Positions 1 to 8,364 of a stretch of DNA of 64,000 bases are shown here, piece after piece. Position 1 is the stretch's first letter. Every line of letters starts with the position of its first letter. The DNA comes from Thauera terpenica 58Eu. Lineage in GTDB: Bacteria > Pseudomonadota > Gammaproteobacteria > Burkholderiales > Rhodocyclaceae. The position numbers and the translations under genes are program-made. The notes beneath the pieces are model-generated. The model made no database searches. It saw only the letters and a program-made list of their open reading frames with translations, and was not told the DNA's origin. The DNA lies in NCBI RefSeq assembly GCF_000443165.1, contig NZ_ATJV01000070.1, positions 124,001-188,000 of the forward strand, in the 5' to 3' direction.

Positions 1-171
1 CGCCAGTGCCAGGCCGTTCGCACCAAACTCGCTCACCGCCGCCGAGGCCGCTTCCAGATTGATGTCCACCGCCACGACCTGCGCGCCTGCAGCACCAAAA
101 TGCTGCACTACCGCCCGCCCCATGCCCTGACCGGCGCCGGTCACGAAAACCACCTTGTCTGCAAAGCTCAC
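1..171 (-). CDS. Short-chain dehydrogenase/reductase, N-terminal part (runs off the window)
   Basis: Only the first 57 codons are present; the gene continues past base 1. The protein opens with a beta strand followed by the SDR dinucleotide-binding motif TGAGQGMG (about residues 11-18). An acidic residue follows the second strand (VVAVDIN, about 32-38), which suggests an NAD-preferring Rossmann fold. I chose a GTG start at 171 because an AAGGAG-type ribosome site lies just upstream and no ATG is better placed. It is divergent from the MFS gene, so the 172-448 gap probably holds promoters for both. The substrate cannot be told from this fragment. Confidence 0.8.
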   Translation of the reverse strand, partial: MSFADKVVFVTGAGQGMGRAVVQHFGAAGAQVVAVDINLEAASAAVSEFGANGLALA

Positions 172-448
172 AGTCGATCTCCTTGATTGTTGTAGGTCTA
201 CGGGGGCCGCGTAACGGTCCTTGCCCGATGATGTGCCGAGCATTTTTGTCGCGATGCATGGGGCCCACATCGTCCAATGAGACTAATGCCGCCAGCTTTG
301 CGCGGCAGCGCCCAATGCAGGACCAGTGGCAGCGCATTCGTCTGAATGGACGATGCCGCAGACCATGTCCGACCCGACGATACGCCACATCGCGCAGGCG
401 GACCCACTGCGCCCCACCCCATTTCAGCCCCTCTCAGGGAGTCAGGTA

Positions 449-1789
449 GTGAGCACAAGCCAAGGCACTCCACAACGCGCTACATGGCACACGCATTATG
501 CGTTGTTGATGCTGGCGACGATCTACGTCTTCAACTACATCGACCGCCTGCTGATCTCCATCCTGATCGAGCCCATCAAGCTCGAGTTCGGCGTCAGCGA
601 CACCCAGATCGGCCTGCTGTCGGGCGTCGCCTTTGCCATCTTCTACACCTTGTTCGGCTTCCCCATCGGCCGCCTGTCGGACCGCATCGGGCGCAAACCG
701 GTGATCGCCCTCGCCTGCATTGCCTGGAGCGCCATGACCATGCTGTGCGGGGTGGCGACCAGCTTTGTCATGCTGTTGCTGTTTCGCATCGGCGTCGCCG
801 TGGGTGAGGCCGGCGGCACCGCACCGTCGGTAGCCATGGTGGCGGACCTGTATCCACCAAAGCAGCGCTCACGCGCGCTGTCGGTGTTCATGATGGGACC
901 CAGCCTGGGCGCCGTGCTGGGCCTGGGCCTGGGCGGCTGGATTGCACAGACCTACGGCTGGCGCACCGCCTTCATCGTCATCGGCGCCCCGGGGGTGGTG
1001 CTCGGCCTGCTGCTTTGGCTGACGGTACGCAGCCCACGCCCGCCCGCGCCTGCCGCACCCGTCGCCGGCGCTGCGCCGGAAAACTGGCGCACCACGCTGG
1101 TTGAGCTGCTCAAGACCCCGTCTTTCCTGCTCATCATGCTGGCCGGCACTCTGGCTGGTGTCATGGGCTACGCAATCGGCACCTGGAACCCAAGCTTCCT
1201 GATCCGCTCACATGGCACCAGCCTGCAAGATGCCGGCCTGCTCATCGGTCTGGGTGGAGGCATCACCGCCACCGTGGGCACCTTGCTGTGCGGCAGCGTC
1301 ACCGACCGCCTGGTGGCGCGCAATCCGGGCTGGCAGCTCGGCGTGCCGGTGCTGGCCTGCCTGATCAGTGTGCCGCTCGGACTGGCCTTTTATCTGTGGC
1401 CGGTCGGGATCGCGTTTCATATCGGCTCGATGGCCATCCCCGAGGCCTTTCTTTTCTACCTGGGCTTCAGCTTCGCCGCCACCTGGTGGGCAGTGCCCTT
1501 GTACGGCGCCATCAGCCACCTGTTCCCGGCCAACCGCCTGGGGCAGGCCACAGCCCTCTTCGTCATGAGCATCACCCTGTTCGGTGTCGGCCTCGGCCCC
1601 ATCATCGTCGGCGGCCTGAGCGACTTCTTCACCGCCAGCATCGGCACAGAGGCCTTGCGCTACGCGCTGGCGAGTACTGTGACGCTCTACGTGCTCACCG
1701 CCCTGTGCCTGCTGCTCGCAATCCCGGCCTACCGCCGGCAGATCGGCGCCGTGCCAGCGGCGCCCGCTGGCGCCAGCGCGCACGCCTGA
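449..1789 (+). CDS. Major facilitator superfamily transporter, Spinster-like
   Basis: The protein is an inner-membrane carrier of about 446 residues with the repeated hydrophobic segments of a 12-helix MFS protein. The loop between helices 2 and 3 carries the MFS signature GRLSDRIGRKP. The first helix has YVFNYIDRLLISIL, typical of Spinster-type permeases that often sit in aromatic or steroid catabolic clusters. I chose the GTG at 449, which has an AGGGAG site seven bases upstream. The open frame reaches back to 326, and an ATG at 365 is an alternative with no ribosome site. It probably imports a substrate for the oxidoreductases and hydrolase downstream (inference from context). Confidence 0.85.
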   Translation: MSTSQGTPQRATWHTHYALLMLATIYVFNYIDRLLISILIEPIKLEFGVSDTQIGLLSGVAFAIFYTLFGFPIGRLSDRIGRKPVIALACIAWSAMTMLCGVATSFVMLLLFRIGVAVGEAGGTAPSVAMVADLYPPKQRSRALSVFMMGPSLGAVLGLGLGGWIAQTYGWRTAFIVIGAPGVVLGLLLWLTVRSPRPPAPAAPVAGAAPENWRTTLVELLKTPSFLLIMLAGTLAGVMGYAIGTWNPSFLIRSHGTSLQDAGLLIGLGGGITATVGTLLCGSVTDRLVARNPGWQLGVPVLACLISVPLGLAFYLWPVGIAFHIGSMAIPEAFLFYLGFSFAATWWAVPLYGAISHLFPANRLGQATALFVMSITLFGVGLGPIIVGGLSDFFTASIGTEALRYALASTVTLYVLTALCLLLAIPAYRRQIGAVPAAPAGASAHA

Positions 1790-1829
1790 GCCATCACCCT
1801 ATAACCAGACCCACCAGGAGACCCCACCC

Positions 1830-2660
1830 ATGACCTCACCCGACCTGCCCATCCCGCTCGACCAGTTTGCCGAACTCGACAACGGCCTGCGCCTGCACTA
1901 CCTTGATGTCGGCAGCGGACCGGTGGTGGTGTGGCTCCATGGCAGTGGCCCGGGAGCGAGCGGCTACAGCAACTTCAAGGGCAACTACCCGGCCTTTGTC
2001 GACGCCGGCTTTCGCAACATCGTGCTCGACCTGCCCGGCTTCGGACGCTCGGACAAGCCGGCGGACGCGCACTACGACCTCGACTTCTTCGTCTCCAACC
2101 TGGACGCCTTCCTGAACAAGATCGGTGTCAGCAAGTGCACCCTGCTGGGCAACTCGCTCGGTGGCGCGATCGCGCTGGGCCAGGCCCTGGAGCATCCGGA
2201 AAGCGTTGAAAAGCTGATCCTGATGGCGCCGGGCGGGGTCGAGGAACGCGAAACCTACTTCAGGATGGAAGGCATCCTGCGCATGGTGGAAACCTTCGCC
2301 AAGGGGCCGATGGGCGCCGAGCAGATGCGCCACGTCATGAGCCTGCAGGTGTTCGACCCGGCCCTGCTCGACGACGCAACCATCAACGAGCGCTCAGCGA
2401 TCGCGCCCTTGCAGCCGGCCAACCTGTTCACCACCATGATGGTGCCCAACCTGACTGAGCGTCTGCACGAAATTGCCGCGCCCATCTTCGGTTTCTGGGG
2501 CACGGATGACAAGTTCAACCCCCACAGCGGCGCCCTCAAGCTGATCGAGAACGCCCGCAATGCGCGCATGATCCTGCTCAACCAGTGTGGCCACTGGGTG
2601 CAGGTGGAGCACCGCGATCTGTTCAACCGCAGTTGCATCGACTTTCTGACCAAGGGATAA
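1830..2660 (+). CDS. Alpha/beta-hydrolase of the C-C bond (meta-cleavage product) hydrolase type
   Basis: This 276-residue alpha/beta-hydrolase has the full triad: nucleophile elbow GNSLGG with Ser109, Asp226 in GTDDKF, and His255 in CGHW. The oxyanion segment HGSGPGASG (about residues 38-46) is characteristic of the BphD/HsaD/TesD group, which cleave vinylogous 1,5-diketones after ring opening. The start has an AGGAGA site and lies 41 bases after the MFS gene. The next gene begins 8 bases after it ends, so they are likely cotranscribed. A carboxylesterase or haloalkane-type activity is possible. No ring-cleavage dioxygenase is in the window, so the substrate is unknown. Confidence 0.75.
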   Translation: MTSPDLPIPLDQFAELDNGLRLHYLDVGSGPVVVWLHGSGPGASGYSNFKGNYPAFVDAGFRNIVLDLPGFGRSDKPADAHYDLDFFVSNLDAFLNKIGVSKCTLLGNSLGGAIALGQALEHPESVEKLILMAPGGVEERETYFRMEGILRMVETFAKGPMGAEQMRHVMSLQVFDPALLDDATINERSAIAPLQPANLFTTMMVPNLTERLHEIAAPIFGFWGTDDKFNPHSGALKLIENARNARMILLNQCGHWVQVEHRDLFNRSCIDFLTKG

Positions 2661-2667
2661 GCACGCC

Positions 2668-4800
2668 ATGGGATCTTTCGACAACCTGCTGCAAGCCGGT
2701 CGTATCGGCAAGATGGAACTCAAGAACCGCATCGTGATGGCACCGATGGGTTCGAACTTCGCCGAATCCGACGGCACTTGCGGCGAACGCATCCAGGCCT
2801 ACTACGAGGCGCGCGCCGCCGGCGGCGTTGGCCTCATCACCATGGGCGTGGGCGCCATCGCCTACCCGCACGGCACTGCCGAGCCCTACCAGGTCGGCCT
2901 GTCGGATGACAAGTTCATCCCCGGGCTGAAGGGCATCGTCGACCGTGTGCACAAACATGGCGCCAAAATCTCCATTCAGCTCCAGCACGCCGGCAAGACC
3001 TCGGTGCGCGATCTGGCCGAAGGCCGCGAGCTGTGGGTGCCGTCGATACCGCCCATGCTCAAGACCGACATGTACGCCGCCCTCACCCAGGAGGAGGTGA
3101 GCTGCTTCGTCAGCTCGGCGAAGGGTCGCGAAAAGGCCGGCGTGCAGATCCGCGTCATGGACAAGGCCGATATCGCACAGATGGTGGAGTGGTTCGCAGC
3201 CGCGGCCGACCGTGCCAAGCGCGCCGGTTTCGACGGCGTCGAGATCCACGCCGCGCACAGCTACATCATCGCCGGCTTCCTCTCCGGCTATTACAACAAG
3301 CGCGACGACGAATACGGTGGCTCGATCGAGAATCGCAGCCGCCTCATGCTGGAAGTGATCGCCGCGGTACGTGCGCGCGTGGGCGCGGACTACCCGGTAT
3401 GGCTGCGTCTGGACGCCTACGAACTGCGCACCGAAGGCGGCATCACGCTCGAAGAGGCCAAGGTCTTCGCCAAGATGGCCGAAGCCGCCAGCTGCGATGC
3501 GGTGAGCGTGTCGGCCTATGCCAGCATCACCACCGGCACCGCCTTCACCGAAGCCCCCCTGGTACAGCAAAAGGCCGGCTTCCTGGCCTGGACTGCCGAG
3601 ATCAAGGATGTGTTGAAGATCCCGGTGATCGCGGTGGGCCGGCTCGAGCCCGAAGTGGCGGACAACGCCGTCGCCTCCGGTCAGTGCGACTTTGTCGCCA
3701 TGGCGCGCAAGCTGCTGGCCGACCCCGAGCTGCCGAAAAAGCTGATCGAAGACCGTCCCGAGGACATCCGTCCCTGTATCTACTGCTACGCCTGCGTGAG
3801 CCAGATCTTCATCAACGAGCGCGTCAAGTGCGCGGTCAATCCGATGACCGGCCACGAAGCCGAGATGCGTCTGCTCAAGGCCGAGCAAGCCGGCCATGTG
3901 CTGGTGGTCGGCGGCGGCCCTGCCGGCATGGAGGCGGCGCGCACCGCGGCGCTGCGTGGCCATAAGGTGACACTGGTCGAGCGCAGCAGCCGCCTCGGTG
4001 GCACGCTGTTCTTTGCCGCGCTGGCCTACGCCGAAAACGGTGGCCTGCTCGACTACCTGACCACACAGATGAAGAAGCTGCACATCGATGTGCGTCTCAA
4101 CACCGTGGCCACACCGGAGCTGATCCGCACGCTTGGCGCCACTGCGGTCGTCGTCGCCACCGGCGCCGAGCGCAACGCGCCGCCCATCCCCGGCGCCGAA
4201 CTCGACCACGTGTGGTCGGGCGACGAGCTGCGCCGCCTCATGACCGGCGATCGTGCCGACGAGATCGCCAAACGCAAGTTGTCGCTGACCCAGCGCACGC
4301 TGATGAAGGCCGGCAGCCTGGTGGGCGTCACCGACAGCACCGACGCCATCCAGAACCTGTCGCGGGTGTGGATGCCGCTGGGCAAGAAAGTCGCCATCAT
4401 CGGCGGCGGACTGGTCGGTATCGAGCTGGGCGAGTTCCTGGTCGACCGCGGGCGTCAGGTGGTGATCCTGGAAGCAGGCCCCAGCCTCGGCCGCGAGTTG
4501 CCGATCGTGCGCCGCTGGCGTGTGCTCGACACCTTGCGCGAGCACGGCGTCGTGCTCCACACCAAGGCAACCGTCGACTCGATCGACAAGAAGAAGGTGT
4601 GCTACACCGACGCCGAAGGCCAGCGCCATGAGCTCGCCGTGGACTCCGTCGTGCTCGCCGTTGGTGCGCGCCCGGACGACACCCTGGCACGCACGCTGGA
4701 AGCAGGCGGCGTACCGGTCACTTCGGTGGGCGACGGCGCGCACATCGGCTACATCGAAGGGGCGGTCAAGTCGGGCATGCGCGCCGGCCTGAGCGTCTGA
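2668..4800 (+). CDS. FadH/BaiH-like FMN, 4Fe-4S, FAD enoate reductase
   Basis: This 710-residue enzyme has the layout of 2,4-dienoyl-CoA reductase (FadH), trimethylamine dehydrogenase and the bile-acid enzymes BaiCD/BaiH. Residues 1-365 form an old-yellow-enzyme barrel. Next comes the iron-sulfur motif with Cys370, Cys373, Cys377 and Cys389. An FAD site VVGGGPAGMEAA lies near 411 and an NAD(P) site IIGGGLVGIELG near 575. Such enzymes reduce conjugated C=C bonds with NAD(P)H. A conjugated enone or dienoyl-CoA intermediate of the catabolic pathway is a reasonable substrate, but the sequence does not identify it. A GC-rich hairpin follows the stop. Confidence 0.85.
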   Translation: MGSFDNLLQAGRIGKMELKNRIVMAPMGSNFAESDGTCGERIQAYYEARAAGGVGLITMGVGAIAYPHGTAEPYQVGLSDDKFIPGLKGIVDRVHKHGAKISIQLQHAGKTSVRDLAEGRELWVPSIPPMLKTDMYAALTQEEVSCFVSSAKGREKAGVQIRVMDKADIAQMVEWFAAAADRAKRAGFDGVEIHAAHSYIIAGFLSGYYNKRDDEYGGSIENRSRLMLEVIAAVRARVGADYPVWLRLDAYELRTEGGITLEEAKVFAKMAEAASCDAVSVSAYASITTGTAFTEAPLVQQKAGFLAWTAEIKDVLKIPVIAVGRLEPEVADNAVASGQCDFVAMARKLLADPELPKKLIEDRPEDIRPCIYCYACVSQIFINERVKCAVNPMTGHEAEMRLLKAEQAGHVLVVGGGPAGMEAARTAALRGHKVTLVERSSRLGGTLFFAALAYAENGGLLDYLTTQMKKLHIDVRLNTVATPELIRTLGATAVVVATGAERNAPPIPGAELDHVWSGDELRRLMTGDRADEIAKRKLSLTQRTLMKAGSLVGVTDSTDAIQNLSRVWMPLGKKVAIIGGGLVGIELGEFLVDRGRQVVILEAGPSLGRELPIVRRWRVLDTLREHGVVLHTKATVDSIDKKKVCYTDAEGQRHELAVDSVVLAVGARPDDTLARTLEAGGVPVTSVGDGAHIGYIEGAVKSGMRAGLSV

Positions 4801-4808
4801 GCGTCACT

Positions 4809-4834
4809 TGGCCGGGGGCATCCGTCCCCGGCCA
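4809..4834 (+). other. GC-rich intercistronic hairpin
   Basis: Perfect 9-bp stem (TGGCCGGGG / CCCCGGCCA) with an 8-base loop, 8 bases after the reductase stop. No T-run follows, so it more likely stabilises or attenuates the transcript than terminates it. Confidence 0.5.
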
Positions 4835-4864
4835 CGCCCCATCGTGCACCACGGAGCCACCGCA

Positions 4865-5320
4865 ATGAGTGCTGCAGCCGAGGACATTCGCACCCTCCTT
4901 TACCGTTATGCAGAGGCCATCGACGCCGGCCGCCTCGAGGACGCGGCGGCGCTGTTCCGTCACGCCCGTCTCGAGACCGGCGCGGGCGGCAGCCTTGACG
5001 CCGAGGGCGTGCTCGCGCTGTGGCGTCGCATCCTCATCCTCTACCCCTGCGGCACGCCGCGCAGCCGTCACCTCATCACCAACCCCATCATCGACATCGA
5101 CGAGGCCGCCGGCACCGCCAGCGCGCGCTCGTGCTACACGGTGCTGCAGGCCACGGACGACTTCCCGCTGCAGATCGTGGCCAGCGGACGTTACCTCGAT
5201 CGCTTCGCGCGCATCGATGGCGCCTGGTGCTTTGTCGCGCGCGACTACCGTCAACTCGACTTCCGCGGCGACCTCAGCCGCCATCTGCAGCCCGGCGCAC
5301 TCGGCGCGCGCACGCAGTAG
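4865..5320 (+). CDS. SnoaL/NTF2-like small protein
   Basis: This 151-residue protein has a predicted NTF2/SnoaL cone fold. It starts with a helix (ILTLLYRYAEAIDAG-like, residues 6-22 region) followed by the DAAALF strand entry typical of the family, and ends in a curved sheet. The family includes ketosteroid isomerases, dehydratases and many proteins of unknown activity. I chose ATG 4865 because the open frame upstream (from 4808) runs through the hairpin and lacks a ribosome site. It lies 64 bases after the FadH-like gene. A second member of the fold is encoded at 18339-18824. Role: perhaps isomerase or dehydratase in the same pathway, unproven. Confidence 0.7.
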   Translation: MSAAAEDIRTLLYRYAEAIDAGRLEDAAALFRHARLETGAGGSLDAEGVLALWRRILILYPCGTPRSRHLITNPIIDIDEAAGTASARSCYTVLQATDDFPLQIVASGRYLDRFARIDGAWCFVARDYRQLDFRGDLSRHLQPGALGARTQ

Positions 5321-5368
5321 TCAGCTGCGCTGCGCCCGCAAGCGCACACGCCTTCATCCGATCGGACC

Positions 5369-5397
5369 TTGACCTCAGCCGCCCAGTCTCTTAGCGT
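5369..5397 (+). promoter_or_regulatory. Possible sigma-70 promoter ahead of the mini-gene and cofE
   Basis: TTGACC, a 17-base spacer, then TAGCGT. The -35 box is good and the -10 box weak. It lies in the 137-base gap before the mini-gene at 5458. Confidence 0.3.
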
Positions 5398-5457
5398 GCC
5401 GGGCATGCGCACTGCCACCCGCAGGTCGCGCTGTCGCACCCTCCAGGAGACCGGCCG

Positions 5458-5544
5458 ATGAGCATCGACAACACCCCCACCCTCGACGTGCTCGACGCCC
5501 GCTGCCGCGGCAGCGTCAAGCTCGCCTTTCACCCCAAACGCTGA
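5458..5544 (+). CDS. 28-residue mini-gene upstream of cofE (possible leader peptide)
   Basis: An ATG at 5458 follows a strong AGGAGA site seven bases upstream and opens a 28-codon frame ending in TGA at 5544. The peptide starts MSIDNTPTLDVLD, contains one Cys, and ends in a basic tail FHPKR. It ends 10 bases before the cofE start, so it would be translated just before cofE. I recognise no family. It could be a translated leader, a tiny protein, or the stump of a longer gene that lost its body by deletion. The strong ribosome site is the only reason to call it. Confidence 0.4.
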   Translation: MSIDNTPTLDVLDARCRGSVKLAFHPKR

Positions 5545-5554
5545 GGGCTCGAGC

Positions 5555-6322
5555 ATGCGTCGTCGAATCTGCTTCGAGGCCCTGTCCGGCATCCCCGAGA
5601 TCCAGCCCGGCGACGATCTCGCTGCGCTCATCGTGGCTGCGCTGGAGGCGAATGCGCTGGGCCTGTGCGCCGACAGCATCCTCGTCGTCGCACAGAAGGT
5701 GATCTCCAAATCAGAGGGCCGTTTTGCCTGGATGGACGAAATCCGACCTTCTGCCAAGGCGCTCGAGCTGGCGGCCATCACCGGCAAGGATCCCGCGCTG
5801 GTCGAGCTCACCCTGTCCGAGTCCGACCGCGTGCTGCGCGCCGTGCCCGGGGTGCTGATCGTGCGCCACCGCCTGGGCTACGTGATGGCCAACGCCGGCA
5901 TCGACATGTCCAACGTGCCTGGTCAGGACGGCCGCGAACGCGCCCTGCTGCTGCCGCTCGACCCCGACGGGTCGGCGCTGGCGCTGCGCACGGCGGTACA
6001 CGCCCTCACCGGCCACGCCCCGGGCGTGCTCATCAGCGACAGCTTCGGCCGCCCGTGGCGCAATGGCGTGGTCAACGTCGCGCTGGGCTCGGCCGGCATC
6101 CCCGCGCTGATCGACCGCCGCGGCGACATCGACCGCCACGGCCGTACGCTGCAGGTCACGCAGACCGCCTTTGCCGACGCCATCGCCGCCGGCGCGGCAC
6201 TGGCCATGGGTGAGGGTGACGAAGGCATGCCGGTGGTGCTGGCGAGCGGCTTCATGCCGGATGCGCCGGTGGTGGATTGCAAGGCCTTGCTGCGCTCGAT
6301 CGACTCGGACCTGTTCCAATGA
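5555..6322 (+). CDS. cofE: Coenzyme F420-0:L-glutamate ligase
   Basis: CofE uses GTP to add gamma-linked glutamates to F420-0, the last stage of coenzyme F420 assembly in the cytoplasm. The 255-residue protein shows the family signatures: GIPEIQPGDDLA near the start, VVAQKVISKSEGR (about residues 45-57), and SDSFGRPWRNGVVNVALG (about 160-177) with the metal and nucleotide-binding residues. It is CofE-only in length and lacks the nitroreductase domain fused to it in actinobacterial FbiB. Its stop overlaps the cofD start (ATGA), so the two are translationally coupled. F420 is rare in Proteobacteria, so horizontal acquisition is plausible. CofC and CofG/H are not in the window. Confidence 0.92.
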   Translation: MRRRICFEALSGIPEIQPGDDLAALIVAALEANALGLCADSILVVAQKVISKSEGRFAWMDEIRPSAKALELAAITGKDPALVELTLSESDRVLRAVPGVLIVRHRLGYVMANAGIDMSNVPGQDGRERALLLPLDPDGSALALRTAVHALTGHAPGVLISDSFGRPWRNGVVNVALGSAGIPALIDRRGDIDRHGRTLQVTQTAFADAIAAGAALAMGEGDEGMPVVLASGFMPDAPVVDCKALLRSIDSDLFQ

Positions 6323-7269
6323 AGCGCGAGAACGTCATCGCGCTGAGCGGCGGCGTCGGCGGCGCCAAGCTCGCCGACGGCCTGGTGCAGGCGGTCGGCG
6401 ATGGCCGTCTGACCGTGGTGGTCAATACCGGCGACGACTTCAACCACCTCGGCCTGCACATCTCGCCCGACGTCGACACCGCGCTGTACACCCTGGGCGG
6501 ACTGGCCAACCCCGAAACCGGCTGGGGACGGCGCGACGAGACCTGGACCTTCATGGCGGCGCTCGCCCAGCTTGGCGGCGAGAGCTGGTTTCGCCTCGGC
6601 GACGGCGACCTCGCCATCCACGTCGAGCGCACGCGCCGACTGGCCGCGGGCGAAACCCTGTCCGCCATCATCGCCGACTTCGCCCGCCGCCTCGGCATCA
6701 GCGCACACATCGTGCCGATGTCGGACCAGGCGCTGCGCACCCGGGTGCACTGCGACGAAGGCGTGTTCGACTTTCAGGACTATTTCGTCCGCCTGCAGTG
6801 CCGCCCGCTGACGCGTTCGATCGAGTTCGTCGTCGCTCCCGATGCGCGCCCAAGCAGCGCAGTCGAGCAGGCACTCGCCGACGAGGCGCTGGGCGCCATC
6901 GTGATCTGCCCGTCGAACCCTTATCTGAGCATCGCCCCCATGCTGGCCGTACCCGGCCTGCGCGAACGCCTGCGCGCCGCCGGCGTGCCCATCGTCGCGG
7001 TGTCGCCCATCGTGGGCGGCGCGGCAGTGAAGGGGCCCACCGCCAAGATCATGCGCGAGCTCGGCGTACCGGTCAGCGCCGACGCCATCGCCCACCACTA
7101 CGGCGATCTACTCGACGGCTTCATCCTGGACGTGCGCGATGCCGCGCTGCAAGGCCACATCACCGTCCCGGTGCATATCACCGACACCCTGATGCTGAGC
7201 GCCGCTGATCGCACGCGCGTCGCTGCAGAGACACTGGGCTTCGCCGCCACCCTGCGTCAATCCGCCTGA
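6319..7269 (+). CDS. cofD: 2-phospho-L-lactate (or phosphoenolpyruvate) transferase
   Basis: CofD joins the activated phospholactyl or phosphoenolpyruvyl group to the deazaflavin Fo, giving (dehydro-)F420-0. The 316-residue protein has the hallmark ALSGGVGGAKLADGL at residues 7-21, then VNTGDDFNHLGLHISPD, the CPSNPYLSIAPML segment (about 212-225) and SPIVGGAAVKGPTAKIM (about 248-264), all at the usual family positions. I chose ATG 6319, which overlaps the cofE stop by four bases. The longer open frame from 6277 lies inside cofE. With cofE it makes a two-gene unit. The LLM-type oxidoreductase at 33778 is a candidate user of the product. Confidence 0.93.
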   Translation: MKRENVIALSGGVGGAKLADGLVQAVGDGRLTVVVNTGDDFNHLGLHISPDVDTALYTLGGLANPETGWGRRDETWTFMAALAQLGGESWFRLGDGDLAIHVERTRRLAAGETLSAIIADFARRLGISAHIVPMSDQALRTRVHCDEGVFDFQDYFVRLQCRPLTRSIEFVVAPDARPSSAVEQALADEALGAIVICPSNPYLSIAPMLAVPGLRERLRAAGVPIVAVSPIVGGAAVKGPTAKIMRELGVPVSADAIAHHYGDLLDGFILDVRDAALQGHITVPVHITDTLMLSAADRTRVAAETLGFAATLRQSA

Positions 7270-7439
7270 GTCCGCTGCCCGCCTGGGGTCATCCCGCTCG
7301 GCCTCGACGCCCCTGGGATACGCAGGCCGGCTGCGGCCAGCCGTCCACGGCTGCACCAGCCACTCAAGCGGGCTGCGAATTCGCTCGCGCACGGTGCGCG
7401 TGACATCCCCTGAAAGACATCCAGCCTTGAGGAAAAGGC

Positions 7440-7488
7440 TTGCAAATATTTTCGTCCCGAAGAATAATTCAAAACAATAACGATCGTT
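7440..7488 (+). promoter_or_regulatory. Promoter and operator of the hydroxylase operon
   Basis: TTGCAA (7440-7445), a 17-base spacer and AATAAT (7463-7468) form a fair sigma-70 promoter. A perfect 10-bp palindrome AACGATCGTT at 7479-7488 starts about ten bases after the -10 box, where a TetR-type repressor would block transcription. It sits in the 300-base gap 7270-7569. The first 170 bases of that gap show nothing I can name. Confidence 0.45.
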
Positions 7489-7569
7489 CGATATGTGCAA
7501 AATCGGGAGTAGAGCGGAACGCGATCGCTCTTACTCGTCAGGACGCCGCAATAGCAATCAGGAGGAGTC

Positions 7570-8220
7570 ATGCTGGTCAAGCGAATCGATGTGAATGGGG
7601 ATGTCCTGGGGGATCCGGCGGCCTCGGTGTGGAGCACGGCGAATGGCGAGACGGTGCCGCTCATGCCGACACCGGCGGCGATGCAGCCCACCAAGTACAT
7701 CTCCACCAAGTGGCAGAACGAGGTCTATGGTCAGACCAAGAGCGTGAGCGTGAAGGCCTTGCGCAACGCTGACGAGATTGCCTTCCGTCTGGAATGGCAG
7801 GACCCGACGAAAAACGAACAGCGCATCGAGAACACCGACTTCCCGGATGCGGTGGCGATGCAGTTTCCCCTCTCCGAGGACGCCTCCCTGTTCATGGGCG
7901 GAGAGGGCACGCCGGTCAACCTCTGGTACTGGCGCGCGGATCATCCAGCGCGGGCGCGCAGCGACGTCGCTCACGGCATCGGCACCTCGCGGGTGATGGA
8001 CGATGTCTCCATCAGCGCCCAGGCAGTCCACGCAAACGGACGCTGGTCGGTGGTGATGCGTCGCGCCCTGAGCGTGACCAAGGAAGCCGCGAGCGCGATC
8101 CAGATTGTTCCGGGCCAGACCGTGCGCACCACCTTCGCGGTGTGGGAGGGCGGCAACCTGGAGCGCGCAGGGATCAAGGCGTTCTCGCCCGCCTGGCTGG
8201 AACTGGAAATCGAGGCCTGA
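7570..8220 (+). CDS. Heme b gamma subunit of an EbdABC/S25dABC-type molybdenum hydroxylase
   Basis: This 216-residue protein matches the gamma subunit of type II DMSO-reductase-family enzymes (EbdC, DdhC, SerC, S25dC). These bind one heme b and pass electrons from the beta subunit to an acceptor. Features of the family fold are visible: SVSVKALRNADEIAFRLEW early, FPDAVAMQFPL in the middle, and FAVWEGGNLERAG near the end. The start has an AGGAGGAG ribosome site. I see no Sec or Tat signal, so export would have to be by hitch-hiking with the Tat-bearing alpha subunit. The gene order gamma-beta-alpha differs from the usual alpha-beta-gamma order. Confidence 0.82.
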   Translation: MLVKRIDVNGDVLGDPAASVWSTANGETVPLMPTPAAMQPTKYISTKWQNEVYGQTKSVSVKALRNADEIAFRLEWQDPTKNEQRIENTDFPDAVAMQFPLSEDASLFMGGEGTPVNLWYWRADHPARARSDVAHGIGTSRVMDDVSISAQAVHANGRWSVVMRRALSVTKEAASAIQIVPGQTVRTTFAVWEGGNLERAGIKAFSPAWLELEIEA

Positions 8221-8277
8221 TGGCCGGACGGGCATGAAGCCCGGGACGCCCCCTAGTGCAATGCCGCCCATTTTCTT

Positions 8278-8322
8278 CACCCTCACCCTCACCCTCTCTC
8301 CCGCGCATGGGCGAGGGGCGCT
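8278..8322 (+). repeat. CACCCTCA tandem with adjacent CCC...GGG partial hairpin
   Basis: Short tandem copies of CACCCT beginning at 8278, followed by an imperfect CTCTCCC/GGGCGAG hairpin, in the 144-base gap between the gamma and beta genes. The 15-mer CACCCTCACCCTCAC recurs at 25666-25680. It resembles a dispersed intergenic repeat, but other copies would have to be found outside this window. Confidence 0.4.
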
Positions 8323-8364
8323 TTGTGACTCGCTGAAGCGACTCACACGTTTAGGAGATATGGC

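Noticed and set aside
183-473. Two small overlapping frames in the gap before the MFS gene
   Set aside because: No ribosome site and no recognisable protein; the gap more likely holds promoters for the divergent genes.
2623-4743. 706-residue open frame on the minus strand
   Set aside because: It mirrors the FadH-like gene on the plus strand; its translation is rich in His, Gly and Ala with no motif, typical of a GC-rich shadow frame.
5458-5544. Mycofactocin or PQQ-type peptide precursor
   Set aside because: The peptide does not end in the conserved Val-Tyr of MftA and lacks the Glu/Tyr spacing of PqqA; no radical-SAM maturase is nearby.
8221-8364. CRISPR-like tandem repeats
   Set aside because: The units are 6-8 bases without spacers; it is a short simple repeat.
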